A stretch of DNA of 64,000 nt from Owenia fusiformis (lineage: Eukaryota; Annelida; Polychaeta; Sabellida; Oweniidae). The notes below the pieces were generated by a model that was given only the letters and a program-made list of their open reading frames with translations, was not told where the DNA came from and did no database searches. The stretch spans positions 25,536,166 through 25,600,165 of the forward strand of contig CAIIXF020000011.1 of assembly GCA_903813345.2 (NCBI GenBank). Direction: 5' to 3'. How positions within the stretch are numbered: position 1 is the stretch's first letter; every line of letters starts with the position of its first letter. The position numbers were made by a program, and so were the translations under genes. This document shows, piece after piece, positions 26,812-37,600 of the stretch.

Positions 26812-28529
26812 GCAACAGGGTGGTGACAGTACTAGGGTGGGAAATAGCGTTATTTTTGTAAAAATTACACTTTCTTAGCAATGTGTACCTTGCATCTCTA
26901 AGAAAAATCAAATTATCTGAAGAATTAGCAATTTAGATTTTCGCTGATTCAGCATTTTTCATTTTTTACCTAAAAATCACAGGTTTTGACCATTTTTGGC
27001 CTGTATTTTGTTACAGGATAGCACAAGAGGGCTGTTAGTGCTGGTTTTAAGAGGTTGTTGACAGGCTTTTATCAAATTATTACCGAATTTAAGGATTTAG
27101 CCATTATCATAGCATGTAATACAGCTTTTTCCTTTGTGTCTGAATTTTTCTTGAAAATATATGACAAATTTGACACATTTAACCCAATAGACTGACTAAA
27201 TATGGCTGAAAACAGTTACTAACATGCATGTAATTAAAACAAGAACATTGCTATGCAAAACTGATATGATAATTTAATATAGAAGCTCATTTACTGAAAA
27301 TTAATCACTAAATAATGGCTAATTTGGGGTAATCTCTGATCAAAAATGACTAGATTTGACCATTTTTTGTTTCATGGTTCAGTGATTTTGGCAATAAACA
27401 TTATGGAAGTGCGAATAAACGTTTTGACATGCTAAATATTGTGAATTTTTGTTAAGCCATAGCGAGTAGCAGTATTTCTATTGCAAAAATGGTCAGTTAG
27501 GTATAAAACTGCATGGCCCTAAAATAAATGACCCCGGGGTTAACAAAGCAGCTATAAAAGCTCTTCTATAGGTGCGATTGGGCTTAAATTGCACAAAAAG
27601 TCTTGAAACACTCTTATGTTTAAGAAAAACAAGATTTCTGGCACAAAATCATTCAACCGTGTCACTATTAGCAACAGGGTGGTGACAGTACTAGGGTGGG
27701 AAATAGCGTTATTTTTGTAAAAATTACACTTTCTTAGCAATGTGTACCTTGCATCTCTAAGAAAAATCAAATTATCTGAAGAATTAGCAATTTAGATTTT
27801 CGCTGATTCAGCATTTTTCATTTTTTACCTAAAAATCACAGGTTTTGACCATTTTTGGCCTGTATTTTGTTACAGGATAGCACAAGAGGGCTGTTAGTGC
27901 TGGTTTTAAGAGGTTGTTGACAGGCTTTTATCAAATTATTACCGAATTTAAGGATTTAGCCATTATCATAGCATGTAATACAGCTTTTTCCTTTGTGTCT
28001 GAATTTTTCTTGAAAATATATGACAAATTTGACACATTTAACCCAATAGACTGACTAAATATGGCTGAAAACAGTTACTAACATGCATGTAATTAAAACA
28101 AGAACATTGCTATGCAAAACTGATATGATAATTTAATATAGAAGCTCATTTACTGAAAATTAATCACTAAATAATGGCTAATTTGGGGTAATCTCTGATC
28201 AAAAATGACTAGATTTGACCATTTTTTGTTTCATGGTTCAGTGATTTTGGCAATAAACATTATGGAAGTGCGAATAAACGTTTTGACATGCTAAATATTG
28301 TGAATTTTTGTTAAGCCATAGCGAGTAGCAGTATTTCTATTGCAAAAATGGTCAGTTAGGTATAAAACTGCATGGCCCTAAAATAAATGACCCCGGGGTT
28401 AACAAAGCAGCTATAAAAGCTCTTCTATAGGTGCGATTGGGCTTAAATTGCACAAAAAGTCTTGAAACACTCTTATGTTTAAGAAAAACAAGATTTCTGG
28501 CACAAAATCATTCAACCGTGTCACTATTA
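26812..28529. repeat. Two consecutive B1 copies lacking A1
   Basis: B1 units at 26812-27670 and 27671-28529 have the same exact junction as at 15401, giving a run of three B1 modules (25953-28529). This shows that B1 can be propagated in tandem without A1. Confidence 0.95.
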
Positions 28530-28987
28530 GAATATAGTCCGGAGTAGGGATACTAGCGGTTACCGTTGGTTATTTGGTTTTCTGTATAAAAAGCTCTTTC
28601 TCCTTTTCTGTCCCGTCGCAGCGCCATCTAGTGTTTGATAAATGAATCAAGGTTTATTCTCGATAGGGTAAGTACTAATCTATCAGGAAACATTTACAAG
28701 TTTGGTTAGAAACAGAATTTTTATAGATGGCGGAGTGATTTTTGAGACTATGTAGAGCAGAATAATTTTCTGAAACAGGTAGCTTTACGGTGGTAGCTCT
28801 CTCCAGATTCAGTTATCTCAAAAACGGTGTGGTCACCGTATGCTTATTTTGTAACGGCAAGCTAGACAAGACTCCAATGAACACTGGGCACTGTTTCGCT
28901 GAGCTAGATCTGTGCCCATGAATATATTATCAAATGAAACGTTATAATGGTCGTCAATGGGATTTTTTACTGCAATCTTGACCCTAA

Positions 28988-29452
28988 GGCCAAAATGCCC
29001 TAATACGTCACTTCCGCTGAATAGAAAAAAGTAGTATTCAAAAATAAATGTAGTCCCAACACAATTGTGATCATGACGAGTCAGTAAGCTAGTATGTAGG
29101 CACAGTTGTCATCTTTTTGCAATGACAACATGCCATTTCTTCTGAAAATGCGTTTATTTGGGTTATCTGAAGGAAAATTTCGAGTCAAGTGGCGTATTAA
29201 TTTTGCCTTCATTTTTGTGAATTTAAATTTGTGTCTGCAGAGAGAGGGGGTAGTGTCACAATTGACCAATTATTTCAAAAAGTAGATGATTGGCCCCTAT
29301 TGAGTTTAGTGTCAAGATGTAGCTTAGACATAGCTTTAGAACCTCAGATAGGCCAGTGAGGCCACATAAATCCATAACTCGAGATAAAAAGTCAGGCGTT
29401 TGCCCTTTTGCCCATTGACTAGTATGGTGACGTGAATTAGGGCAGTTTTGCC
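28988..29452. mobile_element. Module A2, first copy; TIR element-like
   Basis: 465 bp. The left end GGCCAAAATGCCCTAATACG and the reverse complement of the right end GGCAAAACTGCCCTAATTCA are clear inverted repeats of about 25 bases. Outer flank TAA and inner flank TATTA fit a PIF/Harbinger-like preference for TWA, but no transposase is present. The open frames inside are shared by both copies and have no recognisable domain. Confidence 0.8.
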
Positions 29453-29457
29453 TATTA

Positions 29458-30320
29458 GTCACATATGAAAGTGACCGAAATTTTTTAAAACTACTCAGAA
29501 TCGCCCAGAATTGAAGTTTATTAGTGTGAAACATATTTTGGAAGGAGGCAAAAAGGGGAATTTTCATGAACAAATTAAATGTTTTTGCTGAATCAGCAAT
29601 TTTCGCTTTTTACCCCAAAAACCACTGATTTTGAGGATATTTGGCTACAATTTTGTCCTTAGTGACCCCTAAATGTCATTTTTTGTCGTAAATGGGGAAG
29701 CCAACGAGTTGCTATTCATAATAAAGATTGAATTTTCCATCTTATGGTTTCCAGTATAGAAAGAAGGTACATATCGGGGATGCAGTCAGAAATTGGTGAG
29801 TTAAGTGTCAATTTTTGATGTATTTGTTCACTCTGAATGACTACATTATTCGAGCTAAAAAATATCTCAAAAGTCCCAATTCTCTAGGCCAGAGTCAAAA
29901 CTGATCAAATTTGTCATCATTTTTCAAATCAGGAGGTTGTTGAATGGAATAAAGTATGAAAAAGTGATGATTTTAGTAAGATTTTGCCAAAAAGTGGGCC
30001 AAATTTGTCCAATTTTCTGGTTCATGGTTCAGTGATTTTGGCTAAAAATCGCAATATGCAATAAAATACTCAATTTCTTGACACAATACTGAAAAATGTC
30101 ACCATCAGGCAGTGGATTTCATGATGTAAATGAAAAACTAGTCAAATTTAAAGGAAAACCATTGGGTTCTTGGAAAAATGACCCCAGGGGTAATGAAGTA
30201 GCCATATTTTTCATAATTGCTGTCAGAATATTCTTAAACTGCACAAAACTACTTGAAAAACTCTAGTAAATTGGAAAAACGCAATTTAAAGCCAGAAATC
30301 ATCCAACCATGTGGCTATTA
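29458..30320. repeat. Module B2, diverged relative of B1
   Basis: 863 bp against 859 for B1. The conserved blocks are in the same order: TTTGCTGAATCAGCA near the start, TCATGGTTCAGTGATTTTGG at 30022, AAATGACCCC.GGG near 30175, and AATCATYCAACCRTGT before the terminal CTATTAG. The rest is strongly diverged. Confidence 0.85.
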
Positions 30321-30785
30321 GGCCAAAATGCCCTAATACGTCACTTCCGCTGAATAGAAAAAAGTAGTATTCAAAAATAAATGTAGTCCCAACACAATTG
30401 TGATCATGACGAGTCAGTAAGCTAGTATGTAGGCACAGTTGTCATCTTTTTGCAATGACAACATGCCATTTCTTCTGAAAATGCGTTTATTTGGGTTATC
30501 TGAAGGAAAATTTCGAGTCAAGTGGCGTATTAATTTTGCCTTCATTTTTGTGAATTTAAATTTGTGTCTGCAGAGAGAGGGGGTAGTGTCACAATTGACC
30601 AATTATTTCAAAAAGTAGATGATTGGCCCCTATTGAGTTTAGTGTCAAGATGTAGCTTAGACATAGCTTTAGAACCTCAGATAGGCCAGTGAGGCCACAT
30701 AAATCCATAACTCGAGATAAAAAGTCAGGCGTTTGCCCTTTTGCCCATTGACTAGTATGGTGACGTGAATTAGGGCAGTTTTGCC
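30321..30785. mobile_element. Module A2, second copy
   Basis: Repeats 28988-29452 with no difference noticed. Its left flank is CTATTA, from B2. Its right flank is TAACAC, which is single-copy DNA, so this is the outer end of the block. Confidence 0.85.
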
Positions 30786-30788
30786 TAA

Positions 30789-33077
30789 CACAAAATTCAA
30801 TAGGCCTCATCCACCATGTTTGGTATTCCCCATTTTAGTATCACGTGATTTAACTCAAAATGAGGCTAGTGGAAATTAATTAAAGAAATGAAAATGCGAC
30901 CGATTGCATTTAAATTTGGCAATTTTATGTTTGAATAACTTTAGTGTTAAACTAGTCCTGATTAACTCCAAAGTTTTCAAAAATATTTCTGGACTAAACA
31001 TGGCTCTACGTTTGATACTTAGATTGATTCCGGAAGTTAATTCTCACGCTTTTATTTTACATTCAAGCAAAAAAAACCGACCGAAATTTGAATTCGTAAT
31101 TTCCAAGCGGTCGTAATGCAATAAGTGTTCCCGCCATTGCTAATCATCATAAGCTTACTCCAAGGAGGATTGGCTCCCAGAGTGCACCACCGATATTCTG
31201 TCCCATATATGGGTATGTCGTAATACAAAATTCGAATTCAAACAGCCGCCATTTTGTACACTTCAACATTTAAATCGTGAATTTTGGTCTTATTTCCAAA
31301 CGAAAAATTCCAAAACTCACAAGAAATGATCGAGATATTGGTTCGAATCTTTTGAACTGTTTATTTTGAACAGGGGTGAGTTTTCTTCTGTGTTTAACGT
31401 CGCAAACTAGAGCGATTTGGACAATGAGCTTTCGCCCACGATAGTGCCCACCAAGATGTGGCGTGATAACCTCGCGCGTATCAAGATTGATCCATTGGAT
31501 TCTCGAAAAAAATTGTACTACCCTTGAGAAAATTACTTTTTATTTCATTATTATTGGGAGATATATAGAATGTTATATACGAGCATGGAGCTATTGAAAT
31601 TGGGTTTCTAAATCATTAACATTCGTAATATAGTATTCAACTATTACACAAATATCATTGTTTAAAGACGAGAAATCAAATTCGCCGACATGTTTGTTTA
31701 CATTGACAACACTTACTTTAACGATAAATTAGACCCCTTTAACATGAAAAAATAATTTCAATCTTTTTTGATTCAGAAAGCCCACATCATAAGCTTATTT
31801 TTTCGCTAAATAATAATAGTATTCGTCTCCTAGTTTTCTTCATCCAGCCAATAACAAAATTATTTTTCGATTTTCCGGCATTTTGTATTGGTCTTTGACG
31901 GAGAATTAGAAGTACCTTCTTTAGGTTGAATCGGCCAAAACATACTGTAATACATTGGAAACAATCACAATCGCGATAACATGAATGAAATTCATCATAA
32001 TATTCAAGGTACACGACGAAAAATATCAATTGCGTACATTATCGGACAGACTTTTCGTTTGCCGTCAGGTTCGTTTTTCACAATAGGGTTGTCCATTGGA
32101 TGCGTTTTCGTCTAGTGTGTATATGACGTTTTTACCGGGGATAAACAAGGAGTATGAACTAGATGGATCCATTGGTCTCTCCAGTCTTTTGAATGAAAAG
32201 TGAAATATCAAAGGATGTAACTTATTACTATTCTGGATGAGTATATGCTGATTTTTTCTATATTTAACTGATCCGCCCTTTATTCTCAGGTTATCCAATA
32301 TCCATCTACACTCCACTCCAAGTTTTGCAAACTTCCCTATTAGATTACTCTATGGTTGATTTTTAACATAACATGCAATGAACACTTTAAATAAGCAATG
32401 CGAACACTTTAAATAAGGGTGCCATTGTTTACTAGCTAAGTCTTCAGTTCAATTTGTGGATATTCTCATACCTCATATGTTATCTTAAGGGATATGTTTC
32501 TTGAAAAAGCATAGTTTTGACTTTGGAGACATATAACTTTATAAAACCTGAAAAATTATATCAATTTTTTTTAAAAAATAAAGTTTGTTAAAACATTTTT
32601 GGTTTACATCTGGATGACAATTTTTAAAAATGAATTTAATTTGCCATCAATTTGCAATCTTTTGTATATAAAATGAGAAAAAATGAAGTTATACTAGGAA
32701 ATTATATCAGTTTAGATTTCCAGCCCAAGCAGTTGTTCAAATTAAAGCCAAACTTTTGAAGGGGAGTGTAAGTCTTGGCAGCACTTTGGTTTTGATTATC
32801 ATCTGATTTTACAAGCTGATTTTACTATCTTGTCAGTTGTCATTGTCACTATATCTCTGTTATAATGATGTAAGTGTAAAAACAATCATTTTACAAGTTT
32901 TTAAGGTTAAAGTTCCATTTCTTTATTTTTCTTTATTTTGATTATTCCTCACATAGGTAAAGGTAGAATCAGATCAAGCAACAAACAATCTTTACTTATA
33001 TTGTTTCAATTCTAGAATATATTTGGGTTGCATATGTATCTCACACTTTATTCAAGGAAAACTAAGATTATTACATA
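30789..33077. other. Gene-free stretch right of the array
   Basis: No supported gene. It contains CAAGGAGGATTGGCTCCCAG at 31161, an element end shared with 39746, 43898 and 44651. It also has an E-box context (ATCACGTGAT, about 30841) and a direct duplication of GAACACTTTAAATAAG near 32378-32417. Confidence 0.4.
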
Positions 33078-33579
33078 CAGAGTGAGCCAAAAAAAGGTAA
33101 CCCAAACAAATGTATGTAAATAACTCAGTCATTCAGCATGGGCTCAAAATCATATTTGGCACAACTAAACCTTAATCAATGTCATTGGTCTGTCCCTTAG
33201 AGTCACGATTTTATGGTCATCTACAAAACATGGTCCAAATGCCGAAATGACTGACTGGACATAAATCCCACCAGCTTTTTATCTTTGGGTCTATTTTTTC
33301 TACACTAACAACCCTTGAAACATTGAAACAAGGGATAAGAAGGAAGATGAGAGCCATAACACAAAATGTTTATGCTTGTGTTGTGAACAAGACTACGCCC
33401 AATATGTTCAAGTTGGCCTCCAGACTTGACGCCCATATTTTATGGCATGTTTTGTAAAATGGCCATAAAATCATGACCACTAGAGATACAACCAGAACAA
33501 CGGCAACGCCAAAGCGTAGCGAATACCATCGAACACCCATGAATGGCATTTTTACAAACAAAGTATATAGCAAAAATGC

Positions 33580-34350
33580 CAGCCATTTTTCAAAATGGCC
33601 GCCTTCTACCAAAAGTGTCATTAGACCATGTGCCATACTTATAGTATTCACATACCAAATATGAACAAAATCACTCCACTACTTTTCAAGTTATAGTAAT
33701 ACTTTAAAATGGTGGCCATTTTTCAAAATGGCCACCTTCTACCAAAAGTGCCATTAGACAGTGTGCCGTGCTTATATTTAATTTAATTATTTATTTACCT
33801 GTATTTAAACAGAGTGGTTTTACAAACATATTTACATTTGGTAACATCACACAATTAAATAAAAAGCTTCCATTTTAAATGGATGAATACTGTTTATGTT
33901 TTATAGGACATTGGTTCTTTCAAGAGTGTCTTTATAATGTAATAATCAACTGTCCAACGTATTCTTTCAGAATGTTTGATATAGTATTCACATACCAAAT
34001 ATGAACAAAATCGCTCCACTACTTTTCGAGTTATAGTAAAATACGTTAAAATGGCGGCCATTTTGAAAAATGACCGCCTTCTACCAAAAGTGTCATAGGA
34101 CAGTGTGCCATGCTTATAGTATTCACATACAAAATATGATCAAAATTGCTTTACTACTTTTCGAGTAATAGTAAAATACGTTAAAATGGTGGCCATTTTT
34201 CAAAATGGCCACCATCTACCAAAAGTGTCATAGGACAGTGTGTCATGCTTATAGTATTCACATACCAAATATGAAGAAAATGGCTCCACTACTTTTTGAG
34301 TTATAGTAAAATATGTTTAAATGGTGGCCATTTTTTAAAATTTTACATAT
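33580..34350. repeat. ~135-bp tandem repeat with AAAATGGCSGCCATTTT palindromes
   Basis: About four units, each reading ACCAAAAGTGTCATTAGACA, then TAGTATTCACATACC, then a palindromic AAAATGGC.GCCATTTT. Each unit carries CCATTTT/AAAATGG sites in both orientations, similar to YY1-type sites. Related units occur inverted at 46235-46505. Confidence 0.85.
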
Positions 34351-34490
34351 TGCACCTAAATTACTGTAAATTCGGCACTAAAATGGCCGCCATTTTGAAA
34401 ATCAGCTTTCAAGCAGACATTCTACTCCCATAGGGTATATGTGTACAAAATATGAACAAAATCGGGCCAACGGTATTTGAGTTATTGCCC

Positions 34491-34534
34491 GGACGGACTG
34501 ACGTATGTACGTACGGACGGACAGACGGACGGAG
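34491..34534. repeat. ACGG-type microsatellite
   Basis: Imperfect GGAC/ACGG/GTAC runs (GGACGGACTGACG, then ACGGACGGACAGACGGACGG), lying inside the right part of the 1.6-kb TIR element. Confidence 0.9.
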
Positions 34535-34697
34535 GCGCTCCCTATATCCCTCCGAACTTTGTTCGATGGGATAACCACTGAAAACTTGGTATACTAATAC
34601 ATTGGACAAGGCTTGTTGTGCAAAATATGACACTAAACCCATGCAAGGTGACTGAGTTATTGAGATTTGTTTTGGTTACTTTTTTTGGCTCACCCTG

Positions 34698-36449
34698 TAT
34701 TAGAGCTCTTTTTTCAGTTCTACGTCTCTTCTTTGTCACTTTGATGTTTATTTTAATTCATATTGTTCTAAGTCCAAGTGTTACATATACTACACTAGTA
34801 GATGATATTTTTTTTATCCAAGGTGTATTTAGGAAGATACTGTGAATATGTTTCTTCTTGATTTTCGGGAGATTCCTGTCATCTATTCATTCCCCAGTTC
34901 CCTGATACCTGAGCGATGAGGGATAATGGAGCATAATGTGTTGTTATCTGAAAGCAAATGAGGATTATTTAACACATGTAGGGTAAAAGAAAGTCATAGA
35001 AAATATTGGAAGACCAAGTAAAACAGACCAAGATTTTTCATTTAATTTATTAAATATAATCTAGAAATTATTGTTTTTAGTGATTTTTAGTGGTAGCCCC
35101 TTTATATTTATGGTTAAAAAATCAAAACATGAAGTTCCTTGTAATCATCAGTATTTTATTACATATTTTATAGCTTTAAATAATTTGCTGGGAAATTAAT
35201 TCAATTTAATATTAGAAATTATATATTCTAAATAAGAACATTTATTAAGGATGGTGTGTCAGCATTAGCAGCTGACTTGGTTCATTCCTCAGGCCTAGTA
35301 CACATTACAGGTACAAAATTGAAGTTACAGGATTTAAAATAGTTTTATGGCACACTCGTAAATATAGTACACATCTCACACATGTACAGGGTAGACCAAA
35401 AAAGTCCACATTTTTGATTTTGTAATATCTGCTGATGTGTTCCATAAATCCATAAATTATATATCATTAGGAAGATAATAGAATTTCCAACAAAATGATT
35501 CCTAAAATATGAATGGCTATTGGTGACTCTATGATAATTTCTAGATGTGTTGAACTTGTTTCATAATATTATATTGCTTAATCAACATTTTTAGGTTTTT
35601 ATATACCAAGAAAAAGTATCGGGGTTGTTTGTTATCATTGTATAGCTTTAAAATAATCATAGAATCTATTTTTATGCATTGCAGTTTGTTATTAAATAGA
35701 TTGTTAGAGACATTGATATTTGCAAAGAAAATCAATTGAAATTTTTCCATAACCCGTAATATATTGAATACATTTCCATTATTTCCTCTTCTGGAGCATA
35801 TAATTGCATTGTTTGCCATTTAAAATCTCAGTTAAGCTTGGTTATATAAGTAAAACATCATTATTGACCAAAATTCTACCGATGATTACAAGGAGTGTTC
35901 ATGTTATTATTTTTAAATTATACAATATTATCAAGTTTCATAGCTTCAAACAGCTTTGGAGTCCAAGAGATGCCATGTTGTCAAATAAAATATAAGCTTG
36001 AAATTACCGCATAGAAGTCAGTAGAAGACTGAGATGCAGCTCTACAACAGTGGCATTTCCCTCAGGAGTCAGTCTCATACATTCCCACTCACACAGATGT
36101 ATAGAGTACGCACGTAGATGTCAGCATAACTGAAATAAATTGAATTTGATATAAGAAATTACATATTCTACTAGTAAATGTATACAAATAATATTTAATA
36201 ATGATGTTGTGGCAGTATTCAGGTGTCACAGTAAAAAAAACAAAATCTGTCCAAAATTTGGATAAAATCTCATGAAACATACACAAGAGCAGGATTTAGT
36301 ACATGTATTTAGTAAGTCTTCTTGAAATTAAATTGAAAGGCCTCACATACCGCATTTCGAAAACATTGGTCTACTATTGGAGTACTACACGCATAATAAA
36401 GCCTAAGCTCTAAGCCAAAGTGACTGGAACTTTATATGGGCATTTAATA
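34698..36449. other. Gene-free AT-rich stretch
   Basis: TACAGGGTAGACCAAAAAAG at 35385 looks like another mariner-type end without a partner. No exon, RNA gene or regulatory cluster is supported. Confidence 0.4.
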
Positions 36450-36451
36450 TA

Positions 36452-37074
36452 CAGGGTGTCCAGAAAGTATGGGGGCCCCCCTAGGCAGACATTTTTCAAT
36501 GTCTCCATAGTATGTGCCATATATCATTTGAAAGATCATCCAAAATTACACCGATCTGCCAAGTATCACGGTTGAACTCAAAATGGGAAAAAGTTAAAAA
36601 AAATTAAAGTCAGTTTTACACCAAAATAATAGTCGGTGTGTCTCCCGGAGTCCCTAAGCCATGTTAATGGCAGCAATGCTTTCCATATATGACCTTAAAC
36701 GTGCTTCAAATAGGGATTTGGCATTTTTTTATCCTCATAAAACTTTTTTAAAGCATTCTAGAAGAGTTTCCCTGGAGTATCTACCCCCAACTTCCTCTTT
36801 TTAGAACTCAATATCCATCCTTTTGTCGACAATAGCTCTCATATTTTCGGTCATATTCAGGTCAGGGCTGTTACCAGGATACTGAAATGAACTATATGTT
36901 TAGCTAAACACTTAGTTTTGAAATGCCTGTAACTATTTACCTTTTGTGAGTTGAACCATGATACTTGGAAAATTAATGTAAGTTTGGATAAGCTTTAAAA
37001 TGATATATGACACATACTATGAAGACATTGGTATATGTCCGCCAAGGGGGCCCCCATACTTTCGGGACACCCTG
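36452..37074. mobile_element. 623-bp Tc1/mariner deletion derivative
   Basis: The left end CAGGGTGTCCAGAAAGTATG and the inverted right end CAGGGTGTCCCGAAAGTATG start TIRs of about 135 bases. TA flanks both sides (36450-36451 and 37075-37076). The interior holds antisense transposase debris. The right TA is shared with the next MITE. Confidence 0.92.
36620..36900 (-). pseudogene. Tc1/mariner transposase C-terminal fragment
   Basis: Minus-strand translation near 36890-36830 gives PGNSPDLNMTENMRAI, matching the conserved WPxxSPDLNPIENLW block that includes the last catalytic acidic region of Tc1/mariner transposases. Stops and frame changes follow at once, and the N-terminal two thirds are absent. 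It lies entirely inside the TIR-bounded 623-bp element and cannot encode an active enzyme. Confidence 0.8.
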
Positions 37075-37076
37075 TA

Positions 37077-37210
37077 CAGGGTATCAAATAAATATGTTCT
37101 CCCCCTTAACTTTATGATCCACATAATGTTGGGTAACTTTTTTGTCTGCATGATATCTGAATTGTTCCTTAGCACAGTAAAACTATCTATCATATTTATT
37201 TGACACTCTG
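37077..37210. mobile_element. 134-bp MITE sharing a TA with its neighbour
   Basis: The left end CAGGGTATCAAATAAATATG and the inverted right end CAGAGTGTCAAATAAATATG are flanked by TA (37075-37076, 37211-37212). The left TA is also the right TA of the 623-bp mariner derivative, so one element inserted at the border of the other. Confidence 0.9.
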
Positions 37211-37600
37211 TACATTCGATTTATCTAACATTGTGTACATACCTCGAAAATCACATTTTTCTGCAACATGGCAGATCTCAATCATTGGCATAACATTCAA
37301 AGATGGAGTCAACAGGTAAAGAGGCATGGTTGCTAGTCATGTCCATTCTCACTCGGTAGCTGGAAGAAAATAAGTGTACATTATTGATAATGAATAATAT
37401 TGATCATTTAGAAGGTATAAAAAGCTTTTATATGTGTAATTTGAATGAATGTTGCACCCATCAATGTTGCACCCATCAATTTAGACCCAATAAAATACAA
37501 AATAAAACTAGTGAACTGGTAAATAAAATGAGCTTGAGATCATATAATACATGTATTGTCATATATTGTATTATTATATCTTTTCATGTGGTATTTAAAC

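Larger units (their letters stand above)
7487..28984. repeat. Modular tandem array, (A1-B1)n, 1319-bp period
   Basis: About 21.5 kb of tandem modules. A1 (460 bp) starts at 7487, 8806, 10125, 11444, 12763, 14082, 16260, 17579, 18898, 20217, 21536, 22855, 24174, 25493 and 28530. Each A1 except the last is followed by B1 (859 bp). Three extra B1 copies lack an A1 (from 15401, 26812 and 27671). Totals are 15 A1 and 17 B1. All full periods are exactly 1319 bases and every corresponding line I compared was identical, so homogenisation is very recent or ongoing. The array starts after TAA (7484-7486) and ends before TAA (28985-28987). No frame exceeds about 72 codons, so it is non-coding. Confidence 0.97.
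28988..30785. repeat. Second block, A2-B2-A2, bounded by TAA
   Basis: The sister block abuts the A1/B1 array at the shared TAA (28985-28987) and ends at TAA (30786-30788). Its period is 1333 bases, and the two A2 copies look identical. The layout (A at both outer ends, B inside, TATTAG at inner boundaries, TAA outside) is the same as in the A1/B1 array. Confidence 0.9.
33078..34697. mobile_element. 1.6-kb mariner-like TIR element with internal tandem repeats
   Basis: The ends CAGAGTGAGCCAAAAAAAGG and, inverted at the right, CAGGGTGAGCCAAAAAAAGT lie next to TA on both sides (33076-33077 and 34698-34699). Inverted similarity continues for about 100 bases. No transposase frame remains; the interior is a tandem repeat plus an ACGG microsatellite. 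An AT-rich insert of about 200 bases (33775-33980) interrupts one repeat. Confidence 0.85.

Noticed and set aside
15282-27770. A 72-codon minus-strand frame repeated at three places in the array
   Set aside because: It exists only where B1 meets B1 without A1, because a stop in A1 is missing. It has no domain and is a by-product of the junction.
7487-28984. CRISPR array
   Set aside because: Units are 1319 bp without unique spacers, in an animal genome.
7487-30785. Reading A modules as LTRs of a miniature retrotransposon (A-B-A)
   Set aside because: A modules lack TG..CA ends, no primer-binding or polypurine site is evident, the flanking repeat is only TAA, and A2 has terminal inverted repeats. 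The A-B-A layout alone is not enough.
7487-30785. Hammerhead ribozyme in the tandem repeat, as in retrozymes
   Set aside because: No CTGANGA core followed by GAAA was found on either strand of A1, B1, A2 or B2 by eye.
29081-30810. Protein-coding genes in A2/B2 (62-105-codon minus-strand frames)
   Set aside because: They are shared only because the A2 copies are identical, stop differently in each context and match no domain.
31787-32316. Two adjacent 80-codon minus-strand frames
   Set aside because: Different frames, no splice consistency, no domain.
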